NCBI RefSeq assembly: GCF_003651245.1
Contig: NZ_RAPE01000002.1
Span: forward strand, 496,001-560,000
DNA: 64,000 nt
DNA from: Roseovarius spongiae
GTDB lineage: Bacteria; Pseudomonadota; Alphaproteobacteria; Rhodobacterales; Rhodobacteraceae
Direction: 5' to 3'
Under the pieces are notes generated by a model. It was not told the DNA's origin. It was given only the letters and a program-made list of their open reading frames with translations, and did no database searches. Positions 16,670 through 25,251 of this stretch are shown one piece after another (position 1 is the first letter of the stretch; each line of letters starts with the position of its first letter). A program made the position numbers and the translations under genes.

Positions 16670-18295
16670 TTACCCCGCCGCGCGGGCGAGGATCATCTCC
16701 GCGGCCTTCTCCGCGATCATCGTGACCGGCGCGTGGGTGTTGCCCGAGGGAATCGCCGGCATGACCGAGGCGTCGGCGATAGAGATCCCGAAGAGCCCGT
16801 TCACCGTAAGCTCGGGCGAGACCACCGCGCCGGGATCGCTGCCCATCCGCGCGGTCGAGACGGGATGAAAGATGGTGGTCGATATCTGCCCCGCCAACCA
16901 GGCCAGGTCTTCGTCCGAGGTGAGCGTCGCGCCCGGCATTTCCTCGGTCGGCTGGAAAGGCTGCATCGCCTCGGTCTGCATGAGCGCGCGGGCGTGGCGG
17001 ATGCTGTCGGCGGCGATCTGGCGGTCGGCCGGCGCGTCGAGGTAGTTGGGCCGGATGCGCGGGGCCGCGGCCGGATCGGGGGCGGCGGCGTGGCAGCTTC
17101 CGCGGCTTTCGGGGCGAAGGTTGCAGACCGACACGGTGAGCGCGGGGAAGCTGTGCAGCGGCTCGCCAAAGGCGTCGAGCGAGAGCGGCTGCACGTGGTA
17201 TTCGATGTTGGGTGTGTCGTGCTCGGGCCCCGAGCGCGAAAAGATGCCAAGCTGGCTTGGCGCCATCGACAGCGGGCCGCGGCGGCGCAGGGCGTATTGC
17301 GCGGCGATGCGCAGCTTGCCCAGCGGACTGGCGTAGAGATCGTTGAGCGTGCGCGCGCCGGTGACGCGGAAGATGGTGCGGATCTGGAGGTGATCGGCGA
17401 GGTTCTCGCCCACCTCGGGTGCGTCATGGACGACATCGACCCCGAGATCGCGCAGCCGCTCGGGCTGGCCGACGCCCGAGAGTTCCAAGAGCTTGGGCGT
17501 GCCGATGGCCCCGGCCGAGATCACCAACTCCGCCTCCGCGCGCGCGTGGCGCAGCGCGCCGTCCTTGCGGAAGGTCACGCCGGTGGCGCGGCGCCCGTCA
17601 AAGGTGATGCGCTCGACCTCGGCGCCGGTGACGATGCGCAGGTTGGGCCGCTTGCGCGCCGGGTTCAGGAACGCCTTGCGCGCGTTCCAGCGCAGCCCGT
17701 TCTTCTGCGTGACCGAGAAATAGCCGACGCCCTCGTTGTCGCCCCGGTTGAAATCGGTGGTCTCGGGGATGCCGAGTTCAACCGCCGCCTCGGCCACCGC
17801 GTCGAGGATCGGCCAGCGCAGGCGCTGTTCCTGCACCAGGAGTTCGCCGTCGCCGCCATGCGCCTCGTCCGCGCCGCCGAAATGCGACTCGGAACGTTTG
17901 AAATAGGGCAGCACGTCGTCCCAGCCCCAGCCGGGATTGCCCATCTGCCGCCAGATGTCGTAATCGCGCGCCTGGCCGCGCATGTAGATCATGCCGTTGA
18001 TCGACGAACACCCGCCCAGCACCTTGCCGCGCGGGTAGCGCAGCGTGCGCCCGTTCAGCCCCGGTTCGGCCTCGGTGTTGTAGCACCAGTCGAGCGCGGG
18101 GTTGCCGATGGCGTAGAGATAGCCGACCGGCACATGCACCCAGAGCTTGTTGTCGCTGCCGCCCGCCTCGAGCAGCAGCACGCGCTTGGTGGGATCGGCG
18201 CTCAGCCGATTGGCGAGCACGCAGCCCGCCGAGCCGGCGCCGACGATGACGAAATCGTAGGCGCCGAAATCGCGCGGGGGCGCGGGCCCGCTCAT
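16670..18295 (-). CDS. GMC-family FAD oxidoreductase (choline dehydrogenase-like)
   Basis: A 541-aa flavoprotein that oxidises an alcohol. The FAD site is DFVIVGAGSAGCVLANRLS near residue 14, GMC signature 1 is YPRGKVLGGCSSINGMIYMRG near 87, and signature 2 is SAGAIGTPKLLELSGVG near 262. The catalytic histidine pair is in TIFHPVSTARMG near 468 and GNTHAPVTMIAEKAA near 515. Choline dehydrogenase and other aliphatic alcohol dehydrogenases share this pattern, so the substrate is open. The gene overlaps the upstream FAH hydrolase by 4 bp; betB and betI are absent, which argues against a choline locus. Confidence 0.88.
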   Translation of the reverse strand: MSGPAPPRDFGAYDFVIVGAGSAGCVLANRLSADPTKRVLLLEAGGSDNKLWVHVPVGYLYAIGNPALDWCYNTEAEPGLNGRTLRYPRGKVLGGCSSINGMIYMRGQARDYDIWRQMGNPGWGWDDVLPYFKRSESHFGGADEAHGGDGELLVQEQRLRWPILDAVAEAAVELGIPETTDFNRGDNEGVGYFSVTQKNGLRWNARKAFLNPARKRPNLRIVTGAEVERITFDGRRATGVTFRKDGALRHARAEAELVISAGAIGTPKLLELSGVGQPERLRDLGVDVVHDAPEVGENLADHLQIRTIFRVTGARTLNDLYASPLGKLRIAAQYALRRRGPLSMAPSQLGIFSRSGPEHDTPNIEYHVQPLSLDAFGEPLHSFPALTVSVCNLRPESRGSCHAAAPDPAAAPRIRPNYLDAPADRQIAADSIRHARALMQTEAMQPFQPTEEMPGATLTSDEDLAWLAGQISTTIFHPVSTARMGSDPGAVVSPELTVNGLFGISIADASVMPAIPSGNTHAPVTMIAEKAAEMILARAAG

Positions 18296-19140
18296 GCCGC
18301 GTCAACCCGGACGCGGGTTTCCTGCTGGCCGAGGCCGGCCACCTCGAGGCGCATCACGTCGCCGTCGCGCAGCCAGACCTGCGGGCGCATTCCCATGCCG
18401 ACGCCGGGGGGCGTGCCGGTGGTGACGACATCGCCGGGTTCCAGCGTCATGAAGGCGCTGAGGTAGCTGACGAGTTCCGGGATGCCGAAGATCATCGTGG
18501 CCGTGCTGCCGTCCTGGCGGCGGTCGCCGTTCACGTCGCATGTCATGTGCAGGGCGTGCGGGTCGGCGATCTCGTCCGCCGTCACCAGCCACGGCCCCAT
18601 CGGGGCGAAGCCGTCATGGCTCTTGCCCTTTGTCCACTGGCCCTGCCGTTCGGCCTGCCAGGCGCGTTCGGAGACGTCGTTGACGATGCAGTAGCCCGCG
18701 ACGTGCTTCATCGCGTCCGCCTCGGACACGCGTTGCGCGCGCGTGCCGACCACGAAGGCGAGCTCGACCTCCCAGTCGGTCTTCTGCGCGGTGGGCGGCA
18801 GGATCAGGGCGTCATGCGGGCCGGCGATGGAGGTCGTCGCCTTGAGGAACACGATGGGTTCCGTGGGGATTGGCAGGCCGGATTCCTCGGCGTGATCTGA
18901 ATAGTTGAGGCCGATGCCGATCAGCTGGCCCACGCGGCCGACGCAAGCGCCGAGGCGGGTATTGTCTGGAACGCGGGGCAGGGTGGCGGGGTCGATGTCC
19001 CGCAATTCGTCGAGCGCGGCAGGGGCGAGGGCCGCGCCGTCGATATCGCCGATCACGTCCGCGAGGCAGCGCAGCGTGCCGTCGGGCGCGACCATGCCGG
19101 GGCGTTCGGCGCCGCGTTCGCCATGCCTGATGAGTTTCAT
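18292..19140 (-). CDS. Fumarylacetoacetate hydrolase family protein
   Basis: A 282-aa enzyme of the FAH superfamily, which hydrolyses or decarboxylates beta-diketo acids in catabolic pathways. Motifs are GIGLNYSDHAEESGLPIPTE near residue 75 with the metal-site start, PIVFLKATTSI near 95, the Glu-x-Glu segment DWEVELAFVVG near 121, and MTLEPGDVVTTGTPPGVGMG near 231. It is transcribed ahead of and overlapping (ATGA) the GMC oxidoreductase, so the two probably act in one degradation pathway whose substrate cannot be read from sequence. Confidence 0.9.
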   Translation of the reverse strand: MKLIRHGERGAERPGMVAPDGTLRCLADVIGDIDGAALAPAALDELRDIDPATLPRVPDNTRLGACVGRVGQLIGIGLNYSDHAEESGLPIPTEPIVFLKATTSIAGPHDALILPPTAQKTDWEVELAFVVGTRAQRVSEADAMKHVAGYCIVNDVSERAWQAERQGQWTKGKSHDGFAPMGPWLVTADEIADPHALHMTCDVNGDRRQDGSTATMIFGIPELVSYLSAFMTLEPGDVVTTGTPPGVGMGMRPQVWLRDGDVMRLEVAGLGQQETRVRVDAA

Positions 19141-19617
19141 GCCGCTGTCCCTCCGGTCTGCGCCATATGATGGATTTCGCTTTGGTATCTGGCGAGCATG
19201 CCGTTGCGTCGTCCGCTCCTATCCGGGTGTGCCCCATCCGCGCGCCCCAATGCAAGGGGCGCGGCGGGGGGCGCAACCCCTTGCACCTGGTGGAGCACCG
19301 TGAACGAGACGCTTTGGGAAGATGAGACTCGTGACGAAAATTCGGGCGCATCGTGGCCTGGATGTCGGCTGTGCGGACGAAGCGGTCGTTCGAGTGGCGG
19401 TCAAATTGACTTTTCTTGCATTACGGTCAATACCGCCCGCATGGTTGAGAAGGACATCCACATAGTCGCCCGGTCAGCCGGTATCCCCTTGGCGGGATGC
19501 CGGGATGACGATCACGCGACCTGAACACGCCGATTGCCAGCCTCGGCCTCGCCCTTTTGGACGAGGTGTTTTGGTGAGGAAAACTTGCCTCGTCCTCCCT
19601 TTTATTTGGAGATGAGC
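19141..19617. other. 477-bp intergenic region, no gene seen
   Basis: Divergent spacer between the FAH gene and the methyltransferase gene. I see no coding sequence with good codon use. Base composition is more mixed than in its neighbours, with A/T-rich patches at about 19405-19430 and 19595-19607. The only clear structure is the hairpin next to the methyltransferase start, listed separately. Confidence 0.5.
19559..19595 (+). promoter_or_regulatory. Leader hairpin before the methyltransferase gene
   Basis: Stem GGACGAGG (19559-19566) / CCTCGTCC (19588-19595) with a 21-nt loop, followed by TCCCTTTTATTT and then the GGAG ribosome-binding site at 19608-19611. A GC stem followed by a T-rich run just before a start codon is the layout of a transcription attenuator. 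It matches no riboswitch class I know. Confidence 0.45.
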
Positions 19618-20349
19618 ATGGCGCAGAATATCTACGACAACCCCGAATTCTTCACTGGCTACAGCCAGCTTCCCCGGCAGGTGCACGGGCTGGACGGTGC
19701 GCCGGAATGGCACGCTATCCGCGCCATGCTGCCGGACGTAGCAGGCAAGCGCGTGGCCGATCTGGGCTGCGGCTTCGGTTGGGCGTCCCGCTGGTTCCGC
19801 GAGAACGGTGCGGTCTCGGTTCTGGGGCTCGATCTATCGGAGAACATGATCAACCGGGCACGGGCCGACACAGAAGATGCCGCCATCGCCTATAGCATTG
19901 CCGATCTCGACACGCTCGAACTGCCGGAAGCCGCGTTCGATCTGGTTTATAGTGCACTGACCTTCCACTACGTGCAGGATTTTGAGCGGCTGATGCGGGC
20001 GATCCACCGCGCGTTGTCGCCCGGCGGAGACCTGGTCTTCACCATAGAACACCCGATCTTCATGGCCGCGGCCCATCCGCATTGGATCAAGGACGAGGAC
20101 GGTCGCAAGACCTGGCCCGTCAACGGTTATTCGATGGAGGGCGAACGCCGCACCGACTGGTTCGCGGAGGGTGTATTGAAGCATCACCGGACGCTGGCGA
20201 CCACGGTCAACACCCTGCTCGGCGCGGGCTTCGCGCTGCGCCGGATCGAGGAGTTTGCACCGACCCTGGACCAGATCGCGGTAATGCCGGAGTTGGCCGA
20301 CGAGGTGGAGCGGCCAATGATGTTGATGGTTTTGGCATACAAGACCTGA
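19618..20349 (+). CDS. Class I SAM-dependent methyltransferase
   Basis: A 243-aa Rossmann-fold methyltransferase of the UbiE/Methyltransf_11 type. Motif I is RVADLGCGFGWASRWF near residue 45, followed by VLGLDLSENMINRARA near 69, DLVYSALTFHYVQDF near 105 and the post-III region ALSPGGDLVFTIEHPIFM near 131. The substrate is unknown. I chose ATG 19618, 6 nt after GGAG, over ATG 19612. The gene stands alone, after a possible attenuator and without neighbours that suggest a pathway; its codon use is less G/C-biased than the surrounding genes, so recent acquisition is possible. Confidence 0.85.
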   Translation: MAQNIYDNPEFFTGYSQLPRQVHGLDGAPEWHAIRAMLPDVAGKRVADLGCGFGWASRWFRENGAVSVLGLDLSENMINRARADTEDAAIAYSIADLDTLELPEAAFDLVYSALTFHYVQDFERLMRAIHRALSPGGDLVFTIEHPIFMAAAHPHWIKDEDGRKTWPVNGYSMEGERRTDWFAEGVLKHHRTLATTVNTLLGAGFALRRIEEFAPTLDQIAVMPELADEVERPMMLMVLAYKT

Positions 20350-20453
20350 TCTCGTTGTCCCCCAGTCCTATCGGCCGGGTGACATGCTATCGAATGTCGT
20401 GAAAGGCCTCCAAGCGGTCATTGCCGCCAAGGGTCTCGTGATGGGGTCGTCCT

Positions 20454-20473
20454 CGCCCCGACGCGCAGGGGCG
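20454..20473. terminator. Weak hairpin between convergent genes
   Basis: Stem CGCCCC / GGGGCG with an 8-nt loop, 105 bp after the methyltransferase stop and 35 bp beyond the stop of the MoaD-like gene. Short and without a U-tract. Confidence 0.4.
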
Positions 20474-20507
20474 GGGCAGGGGGCGTGCATACTGCGCGCC
20501 AAGATGG

Positions 20508-20753
20508 TCATCCGCCCTTCATGTAGGGCATGAGCACGACCTCGCTGTCGGGGCGGATCTCGGTGAACCACGAATTGCGGTAGACGCGCCCGTCGATGGC
20601 GACGGAGACGCCGCGTTCGATCTGCGGTTTCAGGCCCGGGTGGGAGGCTTCGAGCGCGTCCAGCAACTCCTTGAAGTTGCTGGCTTCGACCTCGACCACC
20701 TCCTGCCCGTCCGCCTGGTCGCGCAGCGCGCCCCAGAGGGTGACGGCGACCAT
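20508..20753 (-). CDS. MoaD/ThiS-family small protein
   Basis: An 81-aa beta-grasp protein ending in MPYMKGG, the diglycine tail through which MoaD and ThiS carry sulfur. VTLWGALRDQADGQ at the N-terminus and the SVAIDGRVYRNSW segment fit the fold. It lies 3 bp after the molybdenum subunit of an aldehyde oxidase/xanthine dehydrogenase-type enzyme and is the last gene of that operon. A dedicated sulfur carrier for molybdopterin or for the sulfido ligand of this enzyme is a reasonable guess. No E1-like activating enzyme is nearby. Confidence 0.85.
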   Translation of the reverse strand: MVAVTLWGALRDQADGQEVVEVEASNFKELLDALEASHPGLKPQIERGVSVAIDGRVYRNSWFTEIRPDSEVVLMPYMKGG

Positions 20754-20756
20754 GAG

Positions 20757-22997
20757 CTATCCTTTCGACATCATCGCCTTGAGAATCTTGGGCGGCGACA
20801 TCGGCAGTTCGTGCAGCCGGATGCCCGCCGCGCGACTGACCGCGTTGGAAAGCGCCGCGAGCGGCGGCACGATCGAGGTTTCGCCGACGCCGCGCACGCC
20901 GTAGGGGTGGCCGGGATTGGGGATCTCGAGGATCACCGGCTCGATCATCGGCAGGTCCGAGGCGACCGGTATCCGGTAGTCGAGGAAGCCCGCGTTTTGC
21001 AGGCGGCCGTCCTCGTCATAGATATATTCCTCGTTCAGCGCCCAACCGATGCCCTGCACCGATCCGCCCTGCATCTGCCCCTCGACATAGTCCGGATGCA
21101 CCGCCTTGCCCGCGTCCTGGAACACCGTGTAGCGCACGACCTTGGTGGCGCCGGTCTCGGGGTCGACCTCGACATCGGCGAGATGCACGCCGAAACTGAC
21201 GCCCGCGCCCTCGGCGTTGACCTCGTGATGGCCGGCGATCGGGCCGCCGGTCTCGGAGGCGATGGCGGCGATCTCCTCGATGCTCATGGGGTCGAAGTCG
21301 CCGGCGTTCGGGCCTGACGGTTTGGCGTGGCCGTCTTCCCAGACGACCGCCTCCTCGTCGATGCCCCAGATCTTGGCGACGCGCGCGCACATCACCTTGA
21401 TCGCCGCCCGCGCGGCCTCGATCGTGGCGAGACCGACGGCGAAGGTCACGCGGCTGCCGTCGGTCACGTCGTTATGGCCAAGGCTGTTGGTGTCGGTGAT
21501 GACGGTGCGCACCTTGTCGTAGGGGATGCCCAGTTCCTCGGCGGCCATCATCGAGATCGACGCGCGCGAGCCGCCGATATCGGGGTTGCCCTCGGTGATG
21601 CCGACGGTGCCGTCGTTGTTGAGGTTGAGCGACACGCAGGTGTTGCCGCCGAAGTTGAACCAGAACCCGCAAGAGAGGCCGCGGCCCTGGTTTTCCCCCA
21701 GAGGCGCGGTGTAATGCGGGTGCGCCTTCGCCGCCTCGAGCGTGGCGACAAGGCCGATCTGGTCGAAGGTCGGCCCGTAGGACGCCTTGGTCCCGTCGCG
21801 CGCGGCGTTCCTGAGACGGATCTCGAGCGGGTCGAGCCCGAATTCCTGGCAAAGCTCGTCCACCACCGATTCGACCGCGTAGATCGACACCGGCGCGCCG
21901 GGCGCGCGGTAGGCCGCTTCCTTGGGCCGGTTGGTAAGCGCGTTCCAGCCATACGTGCGCACCGCCTCGAGGTCGTAGGCGGCGAAGGCCGCCTGCGCGC
22001 CCATGCTCACCGTCTCGCAGGGAAACGCGCCGCCCTGGTAGCGCAGCGTCGCCTCGCCCGCGGTGATGCGCCCGTCCCTGGTTATGCCGATCTTCACGTC
22101 CATCGAGGACGAGATCGTCGGCCCGGTGGCGCAGAAGATTTCCGAGCGGGTCATCACTATCTTGACCGGGCGGCCCGACTTGCGGGAAAGCGCCAGCGCG
22201 ACGGGTTCGATGAACACGGTCGTCTTGCCGCCGAAGCCGCCGCCGATCTCGGACGCGGTCACGCGCAGCTGGCTGGCCTCCATGCCGAGGATCCCGGCGC
22301 AGAGTTCGCGCACGAGATACTGGCCCTGCGTGGTGCACCAGAGTTCGCCGCGCCCGCCGGTCAGCGTGGCGAGGCAGGCGTGGGGTTCGATATAGCCCTG
22401 ATGCGTCGCCTCGGTCTTGAAGCTGCGCTCCAGCACGAGGTCGGCCTTGGCGAAGCCGGCCTCGAGGTCGCCATGCCCGAACTCGGTATACATCGTCACG
22501 TTGGGGCCGCTGCCCTCGGGCACGGTTTCGTCCGCGCGGCCTTCCTGCACGACGGGGGCGTCCGCGGCCATCGCCGCGTCCACGTCGGTGACATGCGGGA
22601 GCACCTCGTAATCGACCTCGATCAGTTTCAGCGCGGCCTTGGCCGTCTCCGCGTCCTTGGCCGCGACGGCGGCGACGGCGTGGCCGTGGTAGAGCGCCTT
22701 TTCGCGCGCCATGCAGTTGTCCTGGATGTCGCGCAGCGCCGCATCCTCGGGGACGCCGAAATCGGCCGCGGTCACGACCGCCTTCACGCCCGCCAGCGCC
22801 TCTGCCCGGGAGGCGTCGATGTTGCGGATGCGCGCATGGGCGTGCGGGCTGCGCAGGATGCGGCCGACCAGCATGCCGGGGACCGAGAAATCCGCGCCGT
22901 AGAGCGCGCGGCCGGTGACCTTGTCCACCCCGTCGGGGCGCGCCACGCGGGTGCCCACGACCTTGAAGTCGCGCTTGGTTTTCGCCGGGAAGTTCAT
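20757..22997 (-). CDS. Molybdenum hydroxylase large subunit (xanthine dehydrogenase family)
   Basis: A 746-aa molybdopterin-binding subunit of the xanthine dehydrogenase/aldehyde oxidase/CoxL family. The N-terminal domain starts RVARPDGVDKVTGRALYGAD. Cofactor-contact segments are EIGGGFGGKTTVFIEPVALA near residue 253, AYRAPGAPVSIYAVESVVDE near 367, and the catalytic Glu in HPYGVRGVGETSIVPPLAAL near 707. The active-site loop AYRAPGAP differs from that of true CO dehydrogenase (AYRCSFR). The substrate may be an aldehyde, purine or N-heterocycle. It is third in a FAD/2Fe-2S/Mo operon. Confidence 0.9.
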   Translation of the reverse strand: MNFPAKTKRDFKVVGTRVARPDGVDKVTGRALYGADFSVPGMLVGRILRSPHAHARIRNIDASRAEALAGVKAVVTAADFGVPEDAALRDIQDNCMAREKALYHGHAVAAVAAKDAETAKAALKLIEVDYEVLPHVTDVDAAMAADAPVVQEGRADETVPEGSGPNVTMYTEFGHGDLEAGFAKADLVLERSFKTEATHQGYIEPHACLATLTGGRGELWCTTQGQYLVRELCAGILGMEASQLRVTASEIGGGFGGKTTVFIEPVALALSRKSGRPVKIVMTRSEIFCATGPTISSSMDVKIGITRDGRITAGEATLRYQGGAFPCETVSMGAQAAFAAYDLEAVRTYGWNALTNRPKEAAYRAPGAPVSIYAVESVVDELCQEFGLDPLEIRLRNAARDGTKASYGPTFDQIGLVATLEAAKAHPHYTAPLGENQGRGLSCGFWFNFGGNTCVSLNLNNDGTVGITEGNPDIGGSRASISMMAAEELGIPYDKVRTVITDTNSLGHNDVTDGSRVTFAVGLATIEAARAAIKVMCARVAKIWGIDEEAVVWEDGHAKPSGPNAGDFDPMSIEEIAAIASETGGPIAGHHEVNAEGAGVSFGVHLADVEVDPETGATKVVRYTVFQDAGKAVHPDYVEGQMQGGSVQGIGWALNEEYIYDEDGRLQNAGFLDYRIPVASDLPMIEPVILEIPNPGHPYGVRGVGETSIVPPLAALSNAVSRAAGIRLHELPMSPPKILKAMMSKG

Positions 22998-22998
22998 G

Positions 22999-23478
22999 TC
23001 ACGCCCCTCTCATTTCTGCGGCCGCGCTCTGCACGGCGCGGACGATCTTGTCATAGCCGGTGCAGCGGCAGAGATTGCCCGCCAGCCAGTAACGGATTTC
23101 GCTCTCGCTCGGGTCCGGGTTGCGTTCGAGCAGGGTCTGCGCGGCGACGAGGATGCCGGGGGTGCAGATCCCGCATTGCAGCGCGGCCTCGTCGATGAAG
23201 ATGCGTTGCAGCGCGTGCAGCTTGTCGCCCGTGGCCATGCCCTCGACGGTTCTGAGATCCGCGCCCTCGGCCTCGGCCCCGAGCACGAGGCAGGAGCAGA
23301 CGATCTCGCCGTTCATCTCGACGGTGCAGGCGCCGCAATCGCCGGTGCCGCAGCCTTCCTTTGCGCCCTTGAGCCCGAGCCGGTCGCGCAGCGAATCGAG
23401 CAGCGTCTCGCCCGGCGCGCAGACGAATTCGAGCTCGTCCCCGTTGACGGTGGTGGATACGTGGATGTTCTTCATCAT
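22999..23478 (-). CDS. (2Fe-2S)-binding subunit of molybdenum hydroxylase
   Basis: A 159-aa electron-transfer subunit with two [2Fe-2S] clusters. The plant-ferredoxin-type motif is GCGTGDCGACTVEMNGE with a further Cys in VCSCLVLG; the second cluster motif is QCGICTPGIL followed by AGNLCRCTGYDKIV. The length is normal. The start is ATGATGAAG; the first ATG (23478) overlaps the stop of the FAD subunit gene, but the second (23475) is equally placed for the GGAGAG ribosome-binding site. It is followed after one base by the large subunit gene. Confidence 0.93.
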   Translation of the reverse strand: MMKNIHVSTTVNGDELEFVCAPGETLLDSLRDRLGLKGAKEGCGTGDCGACTVEMNGEIVCSCLVLGAEAEGADLRTVEGMATGDKLHALQRIFIDEAALQCGICTPGILVAAQTLLERNPDPSESEIRYWLAGNLCRCTGYDKIVRAVQSAAAEMRGA

Positions 23479-24335
23479 TTCTCTCCGGCGCGTGTCATTG
23501 CGATGCGCGCGGCGCGCTTGGCCAGCACGCCCGCGACCTGGGTGCGGAATTCGACCGTTCCGCGCTTGTCGTCGATGGGGGAGGCGGCGTCGCGGCAGGC
23601 GGCGGCGAGCGCCTCGGCGGCATCGTCGTCGAGCGTCGTGCCGATGATCGCCCGCGCGGCGTTCTCGACCAGCATGACCTTGGGGCCGACCGCGCCGAGG
23701 GTCACGCGCGCGGCCGTGATGGTTCCGTCCTCGCCCAGTTCGAGGCTGACGCCGGCCGAGGCCACCGCGATGTCCATCTCGGTGCGCGGGATGAAGCGCA
23801 GGTAGGCGTCCGAAGCGCGCGCAGGGCGGGCCGGCAGGAAGACGGAGGTGACGAATTCGCCCGGCTCAAGTGAAATCTTGCCCGGCCCGGTGGGCACGTC
23901 GAAGACGGCGCAATCGCGCGCGCCGTTCGGCCCCGCGATCCGCACGGTCGCGTCGGCGGCGACCATCGCCGGCACGCTGTCGGCGGCGGGGCCGCCGTTG
24001 CAGAGGTTGCCCACCATCGTGCAGCGGCCCTGTATCTGGGTCGAGCCGATCAGCTCGCACGCCTCGACCACGCCGGGCCAGAGCGCCTTCACGCCCGCGT
24101 GCTGCCCGAGCTTGATGCCCGGCACGGCGGCGCCGACGCGGTAACCGCCGTCTTCCTCGGTGATGTCGTGCATGCCGTCGAGATGCTTGATGTCGACGAT
24201 CATCTCGGGTTCGATCATGCCGGATTTCAACTGCACCAGCAGGTCGGTACCCCCGGCGAGAATGCGCGCCTTGCCCGCGTTGCGCGACAGGATGTCGGCG
24301 GCCTCCTCGATGGATTGAGGTTTGAGATATTGCAT
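23475..24335 (-). CDS. FAD-binding subunit of molybdenum hydroxylase
   Basis: A 286-aa CoxM/XdhB-type FAD subunit that passes electrons from the Fe-S subunit to an acceptor. The start MQYLKPQSIEEAADILSRN fits the family; the FAD motifs are KARILAGGTDLLVQLKSG near residue 22-39 and the TMVGNLCNGGPAADSVPAM segment near 97-115 (QIQGRCTMVGNLCNGG). It is the first gene of the operon. The frame stays open upstream through a tandem repeat, but that stretch is not protein-like, so ATG 24335 was chosen. Operator-like repeats lie 22-95 bp upstream. Confidence 0.9.
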   Translation of the reverse strand: MQYLKPQSIEEAADILSRNAGKARILAGGTDLLVQLKSGMIEPEMIVDIKHLDGMHDITEEDGGYRVGAAVPGIKLGQHAGVKALWPGVVEACELIGSTQIQGRCTMVGNLCNGGPAADSVPAMVAADATVRIAGPNGARDCAVFDVPTGPGKISLEPGEFVTSVFLPARPARASDAYLRFIPRTEMDIAVASAGVSLELGEDGTITAARVTLGAVGPKVMLVENAARAIIGTTLDDDAAEALAAACRDAASPIDDKRGTVEFRTQVAGVLAKRAARIAMTRAGEK

Positions 24336-24356
24336 GGCTGCGGTTGACCCCCCTTG

Positions 24357-24430
24357 GCTATGTCCGACCTCTGGTCGGGTGCTATGTCCGACCTCTGGTC
24401 GCGTGCTGTCGTTCGACCCTCGGGCCGAGT
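24357..24430 (-). repeat. Tandem operator-like repeats upstream of the Mo-hydroxylase operon
   Basis: Two adjacent 24-bp units (24357-24380 and 24381-24404) differ at one base, and a degenerate third copy follows (24405-24430). Each unit contains the dyad CCGACC-TCT-GGTCG(G). The array starts 22 bp upstream of the FAD subunit ATG, as expected for regulator binding sites over a promoter. No regulator gene is adjacent. Confidence 0.65.
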
Positions 24431-24584
24431 AAAGCGCAAATACGAATGGCCCGCAATGCGGCTGTGCGCCCCGCGCTGGCGCGGCGCGATCCGGCGCGCG
24501 TCGCCTCGCAGATATCCATGCGCGCCCTTCGGGGGCGGCGTCCATGCCGAGAACCGTGGGGGCGGACCCGGGCGCCGGTCCGGT

Positions 24585-25109
24585 CTAGCGCCGCGCGCTG
24601 CTGAGCGAATTGGTGGCGCCGAGCACGCGGATCGCCTTGACCTTGGTCAGCGTCTGGTCGGTGATGAAGCGGCCCGCGTTGAGCGTGCGGCTGCGTTGCG
24701 TGCCCTGGGGAAGGTTGGTGGTCTGCACCGCCTCCATCACGTAGGTCAGCACGCCTTCGACCGGCTCGCCGTCGTTGAGCGCCTTGAGGCGGACGTCATG
24801 GCCGCCCTGCCGCAGCGGCACGCCGCTGGCGCGCACGATGGCGCCGCCGGAGGTGCGTTCGATCGTGAGGCCGGTGATCGTGTGCACCGGCGTGCCCTCG
24901 TAGAGTTCCTCGTCGGACTTGCGGCGGAAGATGCTGGCGCGCTCTTCGGGGATGAGCGGGTTGGCCGAGTCCGGCGCGGTGGTCTGCACCCGGCGTTCCG
25001 TGCGGCTCTTGCCGAACCAGTTGCCGGGGTTCCAGGCCGAGTCGCGAATGCCGCCGCAGGCGCTCAGCAACAGGCACGAAATCAGCAGTGTCGTCGTTGC
25101 GCGGCGCAT
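24585..25109 (-). CDS. Putative outer-membrane lipoprotein
   Basis: A 174-aa protein with a lipoprotein signal: MRRATTTLLISCLLLSACGG, lipobox LSAC with the lipidated Cys at residue 18. The mature part has no motif I can name; it includes GLTIERTSGGAIVRASGVP and an all-beta-looking middle ending in a short basic tail. It is divergent from sufE, with 142 bp between the starts, and seems to be transcribed alone. Confidence 0.75.
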   Translation of the reverse strand: MRRATTTLLISCLLLSACGGIRDSAWNPGNWFGKSRTERRVQTTAPDSANPLIPEERASIFRRKSDEELYEGTPVHTITGLTIERTSGGAIVRASGVPLRQGGHDVRLKALNDGEPVEGVLTYVMEAVQTTNLPQGTQRSRTLNAGRFITDQTLTKVKAIRVLGATNSLSSARR

Positions 25110-25251
25110 GTTCCGTCCTCAGCCTTTGCAATCCTGGCGCCGACACTAGACCGCCACGGCGGCGTGGGCAAGGCGGGGCGCGGGGCGGGGTGGACGTTTT
25201 CGGATCATGCGCTTACCTGTGCCGCATGCAACCGGAACAAGGGGATGCGAC

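Noticed and set aside
16310..18466. 718-codon plus-strand frame over the GMC oxidoreductase
   Set aside because: Antisense shadow; the minus-strand protein has complete FAD and catalytic motifs.
16670..19140. Choline/betaine (bet) operon
   Set aside because: The GMC enzyme is choline dehydrogenase-like, but its partner is an FAH hydrolase and there is no betaine aldehyde dehydrogenase or BetI.
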